A stretch of 64,000 bases of DNA from Formicarius rufipectus (taxonomy: Eukaryota > Chordata > Aves > Passeriformes > Formicariidae), in NCBI GenBank assembly GCA_013399695.1, contig VXAU01000760.1, positions 4,448,967 through 4,512,966 on the forward strand, in the 5' to 3' direction. The notes below the pieces were generated by a model that saw only the letters and a program-made list of their open reading frames with translations, did no database searches and had not been told where the DNA came from. Position 1 is the first letter of the stretch. The number at the start of each line of letters is the position of its first letter. This document shows positions 35,669 through 48,726 of the stretch, piece after piece. The position numbers and the translations under genes were made by a program.

Positions 35669-35674
35669 AATAAA
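35669..35674 (+). terminator. ATP1B3: Poly(A) signal 2 of ATP1B3
   Basis: Canonical AATAAA in a run of overlapping A/T (ggataaataataaatgg) about 410 bases after the stop, with T/G-rich sequence following. Confidence 0.5.
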
Positions 35675-35984
35675 TGGTACCTGATGGACACAGTGATTTC
35701 TTTGTAAGAGTAAACACCTCCAATGTAAATGGTGTGGATGGGAGTGGGTGGGTGGATGGCTGGCTGTGTGGAGATGCCTTAAATTGTAGGCTGGGTGGCG
35801 TGGGAGAAGCGAAATGGATGTTAAGAGTTGGTATGGATTTCTGAAAATAAGTGCTCAACTAGTACTTTCTTGTGCTTGTCACTGTGCAAGTATCGTGTAC
35901 ATGTAATATTTGGTATAGACTTTGGTGTTTTAGCTGAGGAATTGAATCTTTGTGTTGTTAATTGCTTGTAATATGTGGAGCACA

Positions 35985-35990
35985 AATAAA
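35985..35990 (+). terminator. ATP1B3: Poly(A) signal 3 of ATP1B3 (likely distal end)
   Basis: AATAAA in cacaaataaaattatac, preceded by T/G-rich sequence, about 730 bases after the stop. The most distal of the clustered signals and a good candidate for the main 3' end. Confidence 0.55.
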
Positions 35991-36005
35991 ATTATACAAT
36001 ATTTT

Positions 36006-39000
36006 AAAACTTTTTAGTTCAGAAATATCAATAGAAAACAAATTGTTTAGGGTCATGGTAACAGTTGTGCAAAAGCTGCTTGAAAGAAGTGGCTTCACTA
36101 TTGTGGAAATAGGCTTTCATTTTCCAATTAAAAAGAAGAACCTCTGTTTAAGAAAACAAAAGGAAAAAGGATTGTCTTGATTAAACATTCCTGTTTAATT
36201 TATATATGTTTCGTTGCATCATTTTAACATGTCTTATGTCTTCATCTGCTCTTTCATCGTGGACTTTGTGTGTGTTTCATCATCATCCATTTAGAAAATT
36301 GGTGTCAGCAGCTGCTCCATAGAAGTACCCTGTTGACTCGCAGTGATTTACTTGCAGTGGAACTTAAAATGCAGTTCCTAAAATGCCCACAGACTGGTTT
36401 ATTTGTGACTGATGCTCACATTAAGCCAGGCTGACCTGTGACATTGAGCTGTACCTTCAGCAGCTGTGCTGACATGTGATTCATGTTACTCTTCCCCAGG
36501 GGTTTTGTTTGGTCTTGGGGTTTTTTTTTTTTGAGCACATGGGCCACTTTCTGGTGTCTTCTCAATATTAAAGACCACAGCAAATCCGCATTTGTGTAAA
36601 TACTTGCTTGTTCTTCTGGTTAGGCTTAAATTTGTTACTTAATAGGCTTTTATACCTAATTGTTACAGTGGTTTTTAATACTTTATTTAAACAAATGAAA
36701 TATTTCTAGAATTCAAGATCCAGTCTTAATGCCCTGCTTTGAAAAAGTTTGAGGCCAGTCTAAGCCACATTAGTGAAAAACTGTAACAGCTGTGCAGGCT
36801 CACACTGGTGCACAGTTGGAGGAAGCTGCTAGTAATGGGACTTGAACAGTGTCTTAAACCTCATTAAAAATAGATTTATACTGCTCTGATACCATTCAGC
36901 ATGCTTTTTTGTTGTCAACAAAACAAAGTTGTTGTTCCTACAATATGCAATGGATATTTTTGTAATAATGGCATGCATTAATACTGAATGAGATGTTCTT
37001 TTAAAATATTCCATTACTAATGTTTTAAATGATGCACTTTTAGAGCTGGGGTACCTGGCTTTTTGAAGATATGACTAATTGCTTCTCTGTGTATTAATAC
37101 TGCCTGAAAGTATTTTAATAGTTGTGAGGGATCTAAAGTGTAGATGTTGCATCTGACAATGGAAAGGATTTGCTTCATGTAAAAACTTCACGTTTATGTT
37201 CACTTAGGAATGGTAAGAAGTTCTGGAGAAACACTCAGTTTTCAAATGAGCTTGTTTTTTGCAACAGTTTCTCTTTTGACTTATTTATAGACAAAGCATG
37301 AAATGGCAACTCTTCACCAGCACTTTTCAGACAGGTAAAACTCAATAAACTTCTGTTCTCCCTAGATTCTGTATAAGTGTTTTGGTTTTTTTTTAATTTA
37401 AACACATAAAGATTATCAGTTGGGGGAGGGGGGGGAAATAAACTTTTGGAAATGTTAGCTATCAAAATTGTCATGTAAAACATATGTCGGTAATGAGTCT
37501 AGTGTTAAGCTATTTAATTAAACCGAACTGGTTCTCATCTTTAGTTCTGTGTCTTGAGTAAGAGATACAGCAGCAATCTGTAAACAGGTGTACAGACTGT
37601 TAGGATAGACTACAATTACTAATTCCCTTCATGTGAACTTTACAGTAAAGGTTTATTTGACTTCATTTTAAATTAATATTAAAGATTTAAATTTATTGCC
37701 TTGTTACTAGAAACCTGAAATGTTTAACTTTTATACTGGTAAATACTTCCTTGTCTTTATTAGGTAACTTTCAGTGTCTTCAAGTCTAGAATAAGGGGTT
37801 TTAATTTTAAACATTGTGAAATTGCCTGTTGTTGCATGTGCTGTTGTTCATACCACCATGACAACTCACTTGTGTCCAGGTCAGCTGAGGGACCTTCTCT
37901 CTGCCATTCCTCCCCTGAACACAGACCAGGGTTAGAGGGGAGGCTGAAGAGGTTTTTCAGAGACACAGTCAGCTGTAGGCTTTACATACATCCATCATGC
38001 AGTAGATAAGATGATCCCTTGAGGACAGATGACATTCAGCCCTGACTTGCAGTTACTTCCAGCTGGGGCTGATGCTGCTTGTAGGACATGAGTAATGAAA
38101 AGCCTTTCCTTTTGCACTGAAATTGTCTGCTGTAATAGTAGAGAGAAAAAGAAAAACCTGGCTGCAAATGAAGAGTAAGTTTTAGACTAAAGGAGTTGTG
38201 AATCCATACAGAAACACAGACAAGAGTGGGGGAGGGTATTGGGGTTTGTGTTTTTAAACCCCTGCACCCTTTGCTCTCTAATAGATTTAGAAAGGAAAAA
38301 ATACATTCCTCTGCACCCTGCTGACAGATTTCCTACAATTTTTTTTTAATGCAGTGTTCTCGGGAACCTGGTACTGAACCTGGATTTACTCTATTTCAGG
38401 ACTTTTTCTACATCTCTGTGAAGCTTATCCAGCATAACGTTTGGAGGGTAAGAGTTAAATAGAGCTTGAAGCTGAAGAAGAACTTTGCATACTTAAGCAT
38501 TCAGAGAGTCCTCTTAGGTCTTCTTACAAAATGAGATGGATCTCTTGTGATGGAGAAAAAGGATTTAATTGTAGAATTTGAGATTTAACAGAAAAATAGT
38601 AGATGCTAAGAGTTTATGGGCAGGTCTGAGTATGGATTTTAAAACCTCAGACTGCTTGAAGCTTCAGTCTTTATCTTTTTGAAGTTACTCAGAGCTTTGA
38701 CCTCTCTGCCAATGAAACAATCATCTTCCTAGTTGGATACTTTGTTAAAGCACATCAGCATTCACACTAAGTTTGCTGTCTAATTAGTGAAGCCTTTTAA
38801 TGAATTTGTTTAATGTTTGTAGTCAGTAAGAACTAGTACTTTTACAGAAAAAATCAGTTTCTTAATATCTACCATGAAAAATCTTTAATCTAGACAGATT
38901 TTTTTTTTCCTTACTAGAATATTCAAGGCATAAATGTGTTCAGAAACAACTGTTCACTTTGGCCTATAGGTCATGTTTAGCTCTACCTGTTGAGAGAAGA

Positions 39001-42000
39001 AACTTCACCTACAATGAGCAGACCTCTGATGTCCCTTTGCTGCAGGCTGTTTCAGACGTGGAAAGGACCTGAGGTGACTGTGTGTTCCTCCCCATGTACA
39101 CTGGGAAAATGTAATTATTTCATTTAGTTCAGCCCACCCTCTGCATCAATACTGAGTTGTTTTTCTGGTTTGGTATTTACTTCTTACATGGAACAATGAA
39201 GACCACATGGGATTTCCTTCCAGTTTGCTTTTAAAGAATATCCCTTCTATATTGGAAGATTTAGGTGTATTAGTTACCCTTCAGTTAAAACATGTAAAAA
39301 CTGTCGTTGTGTCAGAAGTAGCATTTTAATGCAAAAGATCAGAGTGAGTTCCTCTGTAGGATACTTTCTACAGGTTTTTTTCCTGTCTAAATGGGAGGGA
39401 AGAAAATCAGAGAAAAGCTATGCCAAAAATTCACATTATTGCAGTTTGAAGACTGTTGATTTGGTGACTGTAATTCTTAATGTAAAATCAGTGTTACAGG
39501 AGGGTTATCAGAAGCTTGCATGTCACTGTGTAGGTTGTTTGGATCAAATAGCTCTAATAATTCATGATTAAGGCTATTTTTTGTCTCTTTAAATCTCAGG
39601 CAAACACCTAAGAAAAGTCAATAAAATGTCAAAGTTTTATTCAGTAGCCTGTACTTAAATCTTTTGGTGTGGTGCAGCTCTGAACAGTGAGTATTGTGTG
39701 GAGCTGTGGATGCAGCACCTCAGTTTGATTTTGTATTACCTGAAGGGAATCACTAAGAGTTTAATCTGAATTTGGCAACAGTCCATTGAAAGATCCAGTG
39801 GGTACCAATGTATTTGAAATGATAAATTCCATATTTAATTTATAAAGTACACTTAGCTGTGTATGTTAGAGAGGACTATCATGTCAGTTTGCTTCACAGT
39901 TGTATGGAATAAAAACGTGTCCTTCCAGTACCCAAATGTTACTTGAGAGCATATTAATGCTATTTCTGTTTTTCTGGCACAAGAGAGCCCCTACAGTGAT
40001 AACTCTTCCAGGGTTTATTGTCCCTAACAAGGTCTCACTTAAACCTGCTATGGCTGCAGATTCTAACTTCAGAAACTGCCTCTTCACTCCTAATTGCAAA
40101 AGGAACAGATGCACTTAACACTGTAAATATTTTGATGGCTATTACTTAGTACCAAGTTGTCTGAACATTGTGCTTGTGAATGAGAAAAAGCGTAATGTCA
40201 CAGGCTTGGGTGAGTTTTAGTGTTAAGGAATTGTTTTTGCTTAACTCCTGACTTCTTTCTTCTTTTGCCTTTTAACTTCCAGGAGAGGTTAGCATGTGAT
40301 TAGGACAGCATCTGTAATTGTGTAAGTTCCTTTCTAAATTTGTGTTGAGACATTGCTTAATTTAAACAAGTGGTGGCAAGTTTCAGACCTATTGATTTAA
40401 ATGTTAGTTTAAAACAAATTCACAGGTAAGATAACAGATCTTAATGTGCTCTTAAGAAAAATTACCTTCTTTTGAGGTGGAAGGTATAGTAGCAGCTCAT
40501 TGTTCTGTCTTGTTCCCTTACTAAATCTCTAAGCAAACTGCTCAATAATTCCTGGAGCTATTCACTTAAGGCCAACTATAGCCACAGGTGTAAAGTTAGG
40601 GGCTTTCTGAGACTTTTCCCCTGGTCCCCCACCCTCAGCATTCCAAGTGACTGAAGCCCGGCACAGTCAGCCAAAAAACCAGAGAATTTCAGATGCTAAA
40701 AAAAGCAAAATGGGAATCTTGTTCCGAGTCTGATTCTTGACTTTGTAAGACAATAAATCCACCTCTTAAAAAGCAAAGCTGGATTCAGAGAAATATCTCT
40801 AAGTGGTTGGAAGTCTTAGTTACTTCATGACTTATATCTGTCTTCTCAGTGGACAATCCTTGGATACCCACTGCATGCTGAGAGCCATCTCACGAGGCAG
40901 GGGTTCAGCTTGAGCTGGAGCAGTTGCCTGCAGGTTCATTGTAGTGCAGTCCCATCTCCAGGCTTATAACCCTTGTGCCATGGAAGAGAAAGGAGTTGTG
41001 TGGCAGGAGGATGGAAGTTTTGAAAGAGGGGAAATGTTCCTATAGGTAGTTACCTCAGTCTTGGTGCTTGTGGATCGAGGAGGCTTTTTTTTTTCCCCAA
41101 AGATAACTCAGTACCTTAAGGAGGATATAACGTGGCCAGGTTAGGAACTGGAGGGGTGTCAGGCACAGGACAGGGAAGGTTTGTAATGCTTCAGTGAATT
41201 GTATGGTAACTTCATTGTTGGGTATAAGGAATTATGCTGATAGGCATAGAAAAGTTTGCACTGAGGCTCAAGGTGATGCATTAACAGGTGAAGCCTGAAA
41301 CACCAAAAATAGTTATCTTAAAGGACACAAACCAGAACTCAGTGAATAACAGCCTTCAATACATAAAACCCCTTTGACAGAGAAGTAACTGACCCTGAAC
41401 CAAGACTATACCAAAGTGTTTGTAGTTTTGAGTTTATGTGTAGTAGTTATATCCTCACCTAAAGCCAAGGCATGGCAGGGAAATAGTAAAAGATCATTTG
41501 GGCACTGTAGTAATAAGGTACAAATTATACTGAAATGGAGGGCAAGCGTGATAACTGTATTAAAGAAATAAGGTAAAGCAGCTGTTGAGAAATAATACTG
41601 GATATCATTTAGACTTTATTGTTTTGTCTGCATGGGAGAAGTCATGATGGTGTACTGTGTTTGTTTCAGCCATGCTTGAAACTTCCGTAAGGAAAAGGGG
41701 AGGAAAAAGAAAACCCAAAAAAAAACCTTTCTAGGATTGTTCTGTAGATCTGCACTGCCCTGTAGATCTTGAACTTCAACATAGTTTGCCTTGACAGTGT
41801 CTGCAAGCCCACTCAAATAACTGGTCAGATGCCTTAATCAGATTACAGATTTGAGATTTCCACACAGTGGAATGTGTCTGGAGTGCTGTTTCTCATGTGG
41901 GACCAGGAAGGGATAGCAATCCTAGTTTTTTCTTACAGCTTCTATTCAAAGCTTAGTTCTGACTGATAGTAGGAATAATTCTCTTTGCTCTCTACCTTTC

Positions 42001-44850
42001 AGTAGTGTTTAGTCCCTGGCTTTTCACATTTGGTAGTGTAATTCATAAAAACGTTCTTACAGACTTCCCATTTATTACTGGAATCTGTGAGGATGTGTAA
42101 AAGAAGTGTCCTACAGCATAACTGGCTGCTGGAGCAAAAGAAAAGATCTATGTATTGTTAACCCTGTTGTGTTAGATCACCTCACTGAGGTGTTTCTTCA
42201 GGAAACTGCAGCCTAGAGAGGCTGAGAAAGAGCTCACTAGTCAGTGTGTATGTAACAGCTTCCTGATTTTTGACATTTGATCTTTTTGAAATAGTATGTA
42301 CAGTCTCTAGCTGAAAAGAATAGGTATGATTGATCGGGATGCTCCTAATGGTTTGACAAATACCTTGAAAATTAAATTCTGTTCGTCAGCTGTATCTTAC
42401 TAGTTCCATGTGCTTGTCTAAAGACTTGCTTCCTGCTGCAGTATTACACTGTCAAGCAGAAAGCTGCTGCAGTGGATCTCGTGTTTCCAAGTGCCCCAAT
42501 GTGTTAAAGTAGGTCAGAAATTGCATAAGATGCCATTACTGGAAACTGCTGTAGGCTGACTTGCATATAACTCAGCAGTGCAACTAGCAAATGCACTCTG
42601 ACAAACAGCAATGCAGCCATGGCTTCAAACATGACAAGAGATCTCTGTGAAATCTCCCTAGGACATGAATGGCTGTGGAATCGTGAGATGTCTTTTGCCC
42701 CTTCAGCTCATGTTCCTGCTATCTGCTGAGCCAGAGCTGCCTGCCCAGCTTGTCAGGGCTTTCACATTGTCCTTGTCTGCAGGGAGCTCGGGCACACGGC
42801 TCCTTAACTCCTTCACAAATGCATTCTGTATTTCCCTGCTTACCAAGCTCCTCTTGGGAGCAAATACACACAGTACTCTGGAAATCTTGTAAAGTTAAGA
42901 ATCTGTAATAGCTCTTCCACTGACTGAACATGGGTGGTGATTAGTAATGGCCAGTGAGCGTTTGTGGGGGTAAGTGCACTGACAGTGCTCAGTCTCCGCA
43001 GTTTCTGCAGGCAGGAGCAGCCACTGCTGCTCAGTTTAACCCCACCATGCCCGGGGAGCTCTGAGCAGGACACAGTACTGGCATTTCCCCGCTTTTGTAG
43101 CGTTGTGGCATAACTTCAGCACATTCCCAGGTATTCAATTCATACAGTATTTTACCTTCTTTGTAGAATTACAAAAATGTGTGAATGGAGAAGGGAAAAA
43201 TAATTCTGGAAGTATGTAGTATGACCTTCAGGAGCCCCTCAGTGTGCGTACTTATTCTGCTGGATGTGCATCCTGTGTCCATGGAACCAGACTCGCTTGG
43301 TTAGGAATGTCTGCTGGCCCACTCTGTTCCATGCCCTTGTACTTCACTGCTTTTTACCTTCTGAACACTGGTAAGGGCAGTCTCCTGTATTTTTTTTTAT
43401 TTCTACTGGTATTTTCCTATCAGCTTTTTCTAACACAAGTTTAACAGAAATAAGAAAACTCCCAGCTGGGGGAAGGGGGATTATATCAATTAATCAGAGT
43501 AGAGAAATTGGTTGCAATTATCTTTAAAAATTATTATTCTATTTTTTTATCTCTTAGTGAAATGTATTTTTTTTAAACTGTGAACAATTTATTAGTCAGA
43601 AGAGATGCTGCTTGGTGGATGCATTTTCCCAAAGATTTGAAATAGGGGTATTTCTTTATGAAATGAAATGAATGAGTCTGCCAAGAATTCTTTGAACTGT
43701 GCAGTTATTTCTGAAAAATCTTCAGCAGCCAGGGCTGCTTTATTTCCTGGAATTGTTGCATCTCCGGTGGTATATATGCCCATCTGTCATTGTGCCAATC
43801 ACCCACTTCCTATGGATAAACAGATGGCTCCATACCAACCATCTCAGGAACACAGTTGTCCAGTTAGATGGGCCGGAAGAGTCTTCACTTAATGTACAAA
43901 CCTCATCAGGTCTCTGCCAGTGCAGAAGCTTCTGCTCCCCGTTTTGCTGCTCAAAGGCCAACAACAGGTCTGATAAGTGCTCTGATACAGATGACTCAGT
44001 CATTTGGGGACGGACCCCAGACAGAACAACTCTCACATTCAGTCTTAATTTAGTAGTCTTAATATACTGCCTGATGACAGAAAACGGTAGGTAAGAGCTT
44101 GGCAGAACATGAAATAAAAAGTTTGTAAGCCTAGACAGAACGTTTAGAACTTGGCTTTAGCCATGCTAATGAGATGAGAAAATATCAAAGGTGAGAAGGC
44201 TTGAAAGTGATAAAAGTCCTGGGCTTTCCCCTTACATCAGCCTGGCCAGCCTGACTGCAAACAGCCAGCAGCTGTGTTAATTTGCATCTCACACAGAGTT
44301 ACCTTATTAGCAATAGGTATAGCAGCTGCTTCTACAATTTGGTTAATTTAGTATTAATAATACTTAATGACTTTGTTATGGTAATGTGGAAATATTCTCT
44401 TAGCGTTAAGATGATGGTAATTTAAAAAAGTGTTTTGCATCTTCTAGCTTGAAGATTTTGTCTGCAGATTCTCTAGAGCTGTTATAATTTTGCTAACAAT
44501 TAAGAATTTTCACCTTCAGAGATTCACCATCTATTAGATCTAAATACCCAAGTGTTTAGTTGAATCACTTACTTTTCCCTCAGTTAATACCATATGGATT
44601 TCACACACTTGAACATCTTCCCCTGGTCATGATTACTCTGTATTACTGATTGGATGTTCAGAATTTTGAAGTAACAATCTTACTGTAAGAGGCCACTTTC
44701 TCTGAATTTCGTATTTCAGACAGGGAGTGCCTACAGAGACTTGAGAGCTGGATCAATCCCAGGTGCTGCTGTGGAAGGCTTTAAATTAAGAATAAGTTAA
44801 AGCACCTGTCAAAAATGCTGGGTTCCGGCCACTCTTACATAAAAGCAGGC
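36006..44850. other. Intergenic region downstream of ATP1B3
   Basis: AT-rich sequence with no exon recognised on either strand. Minor features are homopolymers and a G-rich stretch at about 37,422-37,436. ORFs are short, overlapping and unrecognised; the longest run (43,699-44,094, 131 codons) has counterparts in other frames and no domain. Confidence 0.6.
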
Positions 44851-44859
44851 TCTCTAATT

Positions 44860-45420
44860 CTAGCGGCTGGACAGTGCTGCCCTGCAGCGTGCTTCCAGCT
44901 CCGGAACTTGCTATGGGAGCCCTGAGTTCTGCTGTTGTGGGAGCGGAGGGCGGCAGGGCGGGGATCCCCTCGAGGGGACAGGACAGGACGGGGTGTCCAT
45001 CCGGCCCGGAGCCGCCGTGGGGCACGGGGGGTGCCCGTCAAGCTCTGCCCAAACTCTTCAAAAATCCAGACCGTTTATAAAAAGGTGGGTTTAGGTGCTG
45101 TTCGCCTCCAGGTTCGTGCTCAGGCCCCGTGGAGGGGTCTGAGACGCCGGGGCCGTGCCTGCAGGTGCCGCCCCCGCGGCCCTTCCCGGGCGAGGCCGGG
45201 CCCTGGCGGACCGACCGACCGACCGAGGGCGGAGCGCAGGGGAAAGGGAGGAGGAAGGGGATGGGGAAGGGGCAGGGAGAGCTGCAGCCCCCCTGTCCGG
45301 GCCGGCGCCTCAGCGAGGGCGGCGCGGGGCAGGAGGGACCGGCTGGGCTCGGCCCTGAGGGGGCTGCGGGTCGGGTCGGTGACACCGCGGGGTGCGGAGA
45401 CCCTGCCTGTGCGTACATGT
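44860..45420. promoter_or_regulatory. Orphan CpG island between ATP1B3 and TFDP2
   Basis: A sharply bounded stretch rich in CpG lies about 9 kb past the ATP1B3 stop and about 10 kb below the TFDP2 stop, where neither known gene needs a promoter. It has an ETS-like ccggaa, a TATA box at its centre and a (GACC)4 microsatellite (45,209-45,224). Overlapping long ORFs (for example 206 codons at 44,935-45,555) are compositionally biased Arg/Gly/Pro frames without domains and are probably not proteins. Confidence 0.7.
45076..45084 (+). promoter_or_regulatory. TATA box in the orphan CpG island
   Basis: tataaaaag is a near-ideal TATA element, unusual as an AT-rich block inside GC-rich DNA. It predicts transcription to the right starting near 45,105-45,110. 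No transcript evidence is available. Confidence 0.5.
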
Positions 45421-46929
45421 GTGTGTCTATGTGTGTCCGTGCTGTGGGAGCTGTGCCCGTGGTTTGTCGCTGGGGTAGCGCAGCAGACATGGGAATCTGG
45501 CAAACACAGGCCCGGTCCTGAAGACAGGGATGCAGTCTCTTGGAAAGGAGAGTAATATGGGTGCTCTGGTCAGAAGTTGTTCTGCAGCAGTTGACTTAAA
45601 GTACAAGAGCTGTCTCTTAACAAAATACGTGAACATGCAAACGCCTCTTTGATACTTAACTCAGGTGTGGCCATAAAACACATGCTGGCAATTGTCAGTT
45701 GTGGAAAATCACCTTTTTCTCCTCCTCCCCCTTAAAAACCAGCTTCCCTTTACCCCAGAGCAGCGTGGGGTGGTTCGGGCTGTGCACTCACGCTCTCCCT
45801 TTCCTTGCAGGAACTCGTCTGTGTCCTCAGCCTGGCCCTTCACTGAGAGCTCTGCATGCTCTGCAAAGCCAGAGGCTGAAATTGTACACAGGTCAATGCC
45901 AGGACATTTTCTTGGGCTTTACTAATTTGAAATGTTTGTTTGTTTTTTTTTTGTTTNAATGTGCCAAGACATTTATACCATTGTGGTGCTCGTTTATTAA
46001 GAATAACTATCTTGCTTATGCCAGCAGCTGCTGTAAAAATGCAGTCTGCTGCTTTTTACATAATATGGTATTAAGTGGAATTTTTGTTACTTAGTATTTG
46101 AAAAAAAGTTCAGCTAATTGTGATGATTAATTATGGTATTTGTATATTGTCATTGCTGCATAATGTGGACTTTAATGTCAAGATGATGAAAACCTGGGTT
46201 AGCACAGGTCGTTTGAACCAAAGGAGTGTATTGGTTGTGTGAGTCCATGTCTTGTAAAATGGTGCTTAGATAATTTTGTAGCTTTGTTTTCTGCCTTATG
46301 CTGGAAGAACACAAACCCTTCTGTTCGCCTACTTCTTCCTTTTGATGCCATCTCATTGTTGCAGGCTTTTATATCACTTCCTGCTCGGCTTTGGCTGGGA
46401 CAATGGTTTTCAGTTTTTTAATGGGTCTGTGAGTTCTCTCAATGGCTACTGAGAGATTCCTGAGGTGTTACTAGACCACGCCTGCAGTGGGTTATCCGGG
46501 GGCAGCTCTAAGACCCTGTAGGCAGCACTGCAAACCTTTCAACAACTTGGGGGGTTTTTCAGGCTGACAGACTTTTTACCATTGTGACAGACGAGAAGTT
46601 CTGTGAGATACATAGGAACAGTTTCTTCTGGTTTGTTACCCTTTCAGCAGGGAGACAGTCCCAGTGCCATGAGGTTTTTTGGCCTTGTAAGTCATTTACA
46701 GTGGGAGCAGCCGAGCAGGGGCTGGGTGTTGAGCAGGACCCCCAGAGCAGAGCCAGGCGCCCCCCGGCAGGCGAAGGACGGCGCTGCAGCCGAGCCGCGT
46801 TCAGGAGCAACCTACACGGATCACACGGAGCCAGGGACAGCACTCGTGACAGGGCTCTGCGACAGTGAAGTATTGTTCACATTTATCTCCTATCCTACAC
46901 TTGGGGCTGAGAGACAAAGTTTAATGAAT
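45421..46929 (+). other. Possible body of an unannotated transcript; otherwise unassigned
   Basis: Between the TATA-bearing CpG island and a downstream poly(A) signal there is about 1.5 kb with no recognisable protein. It includes one ambiguous base (45,957) and a second small GC/CpG-rich patch (about 46,690-46,860). Competing ORFs here (94-131 codons) overlap on both strands and look random. Confidence 0.3.
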
Positions 46930-46935
46930 AATAAA
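46930..46935 (+). terminator. Poly(A) signal with downstream G-run
   Basis: AATAAA followed 12 bases later by a G-rich block (46,948-46,965) that could form a G-quadruplex. Signal plus G-rich downstream element is a common arrangement at polymerase II 3' ends. Confidence 0.4.
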
Positions 46936-46947
46936 CCTACACAATAT

Positions 46948-46965
46948 GGGGGGCGGGGGGGAGGG
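46948..46965 (+). repeat. G-rich tract with quadruplex potential
   Basis: Sixteen G interrupted only by one C and one A; it can be parsed as at least four G-triplets with short loops. Confidence 0.7.
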
Positions 46966-48720
46966 TAGTCTGGTTTCCCTGAACGTTCTGAGGTATTTTT
47001 GCTTTCTAACAGAATGTATGGAATTCAAGAAGATGCGATTTTAAAGGGTGTTGTTTTTAACCAAGAAAAGTATTTGTTGTAGCCCAGAGCACTTTAATGC
47101 TGTAGCAGTTACCATCGCTTAGGAAACAGATTCATCTGTGTGAAGAAAAGCATAAGCCAGTTTGTATGGTACTATCTGGTTGGGCAAACAAATTCTAACT
47201 AAAAGCATTTATAATTTCAAAGAGTGTTGTTTGCACATTTCTCCATTCTTGGTGATCAATACAGAGTACTTGTTTCGTAGAAGAAAGAAAAGGGCTTTTA
47301 TGCTTTCACATTTTTTTAATTGCTGCGTTAGGTTCTTGAGGAGGAAATCCCCAGGTGCAAACACAGTACAAAGACATACTGTAGTTTGCCACAAAACCTT
47401 GTCCTTTTAGATTCTTCAGAGGAGAGTATTTATTCCAACCAGCTGTTCAATGTTTCAGAATCGTTCTGGTGGCAACTTATGTAGCACTGACACAAAAGAA
47501 GGTACAGTTTTAGACTTTTTTAATAAGCATAAATAAACCATAAATATCTTTAGTGCTGAGATAAAGACTACCCTCTCATTTCTTGTCATGTTTATTTCCT
47601 ATAAAAAAGACATTGCAAGAATTTTTAGCTAGTTATTTGCCAAATATACAAATTCTTTTTAAATGAATAGGATCTGTGATAGTTTCTGTTTATTACAGAA
47701 GAATGAACTCTCAAGTCTTCTGCTACTGTCTTTCTTTACTTTCAACTGGTTTAAGATTAAAAATGGTGAGTCATGGTCTTGTGTGCACATGGGGAAAAAA
47801 GCACTGTGACATTATTTGGTGTTTTTGTATTTAGAAGAGTTGGAAAACCAACACAGGGGATGAAGAGGGACAGTATCTAATGCTGCCTAACTCAGTCTAC
47901 TTTGGCTTCTTGCTGCCAAAGTATGAGGAAAGCGTTTGGAAGGATTTAGCTGTTTGAAGGGTGTTCACAAGATTTAGCCTGAGACATAGGGAGCACACAG
48001 AGGACTGGAGTACAGGGTGCTGAGGAAACACTGTCAGTTCCTTCCTTGCAGACTTCACTGTTCTGCAGGAAGAGTGAACACTTTTAAGAAAACACTGACT
48101 GAAAAAGCCTGTGTGAAATGTGCCTTCAGCTGGACATGGAACCTGATGAGCTGTTTCTGAGGTACTGAGGAATACTCAGGTATAGACAGGATGCATGTCT
48201 TGAATAGAGAGGGGCAATCTTATCCCTAAGCATTTTGTGAGTTATCAAAATGGAACAATTTCAGAAGTCCAGCATCTTGCCCTGGATAATGGCCTATTAT
48301 GTTTCTCTGAATGATTAACTAATGAGCATGTAATTGCTAGATTTTGATATTTATTTTTAAAACACCAAAGGATGCAACATTTCCTATGTAGAGCAGTGCT
48401 CTTTTTTTATGAAGTACATACTGTCAGCACTAACCTTGAGCAACCTTTTTCTGCAATGTATTTCTCAAAAATAAGCCCAATCCTGTTGCCTTAAAAATTC
48501 TTTTATTCCATTCATCTACAATTAAGCTTTGCATTTCTGTTCACAGACAACTGGATGTTTTTCTTCAAAGCATACACAGCTTTCACCTCAGTCATGCTGC
48601 CTGCTCCCCACCCCCATTTTGCAATGTACAGTTCCCACCTGCAGCATTTCAGTAAACATGGGATCAATTGAGTATACAGAAAAAGCTTCTATAAAATTTC
48701 CATTAAAAAAATAACAAGTT

Positions 48721-48726
48721 TTTATT
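48721..48726 (-). terminator. TFDP2: Candidate distal poly(A) signal of TFDP2
   Basis: TTTATT on the plus strand gives AATAAA on the minus strand, in the context ttgtaaataaaaacttg. This would make a 3' UTR of about 7 kb. I recall that mammalian TFDP2 also has a multi-kilobase 3' UTR. Other AATAAA hexamers on this strand occur at 54,784-54,789, 48,502-48,507 and 48,350-48,355, so the true end is uncertain. Confidence 0.4.

Larger units (their letters stand above)
35257..36005 (+). other. ATP1B3: ATP1B3 3' UTR
   Basis: Untranslated sequence after the stop. The proposed end is about 15-20 bases beyond the last of three AATAAA hexamers. Length (about 750 bases) is inferred from signal positions, not from transcript evidence. 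Confidence 0.65.

Noticed and set aside
35741..35771. G-rich stretch in the ATP1B3 3' UTR as a G-quadruplex
   Set aside because: Only three G-triplets are present with the fourth run just GG, so it does not meet the usual four-run pattern.
44935..45555. 206-codon ORF in the orphan CpG island
   Set aside because: The composition is Arg/Gly/Pro noise, comparable ORFs exist in other frames on both strands, and no family is recognisable.
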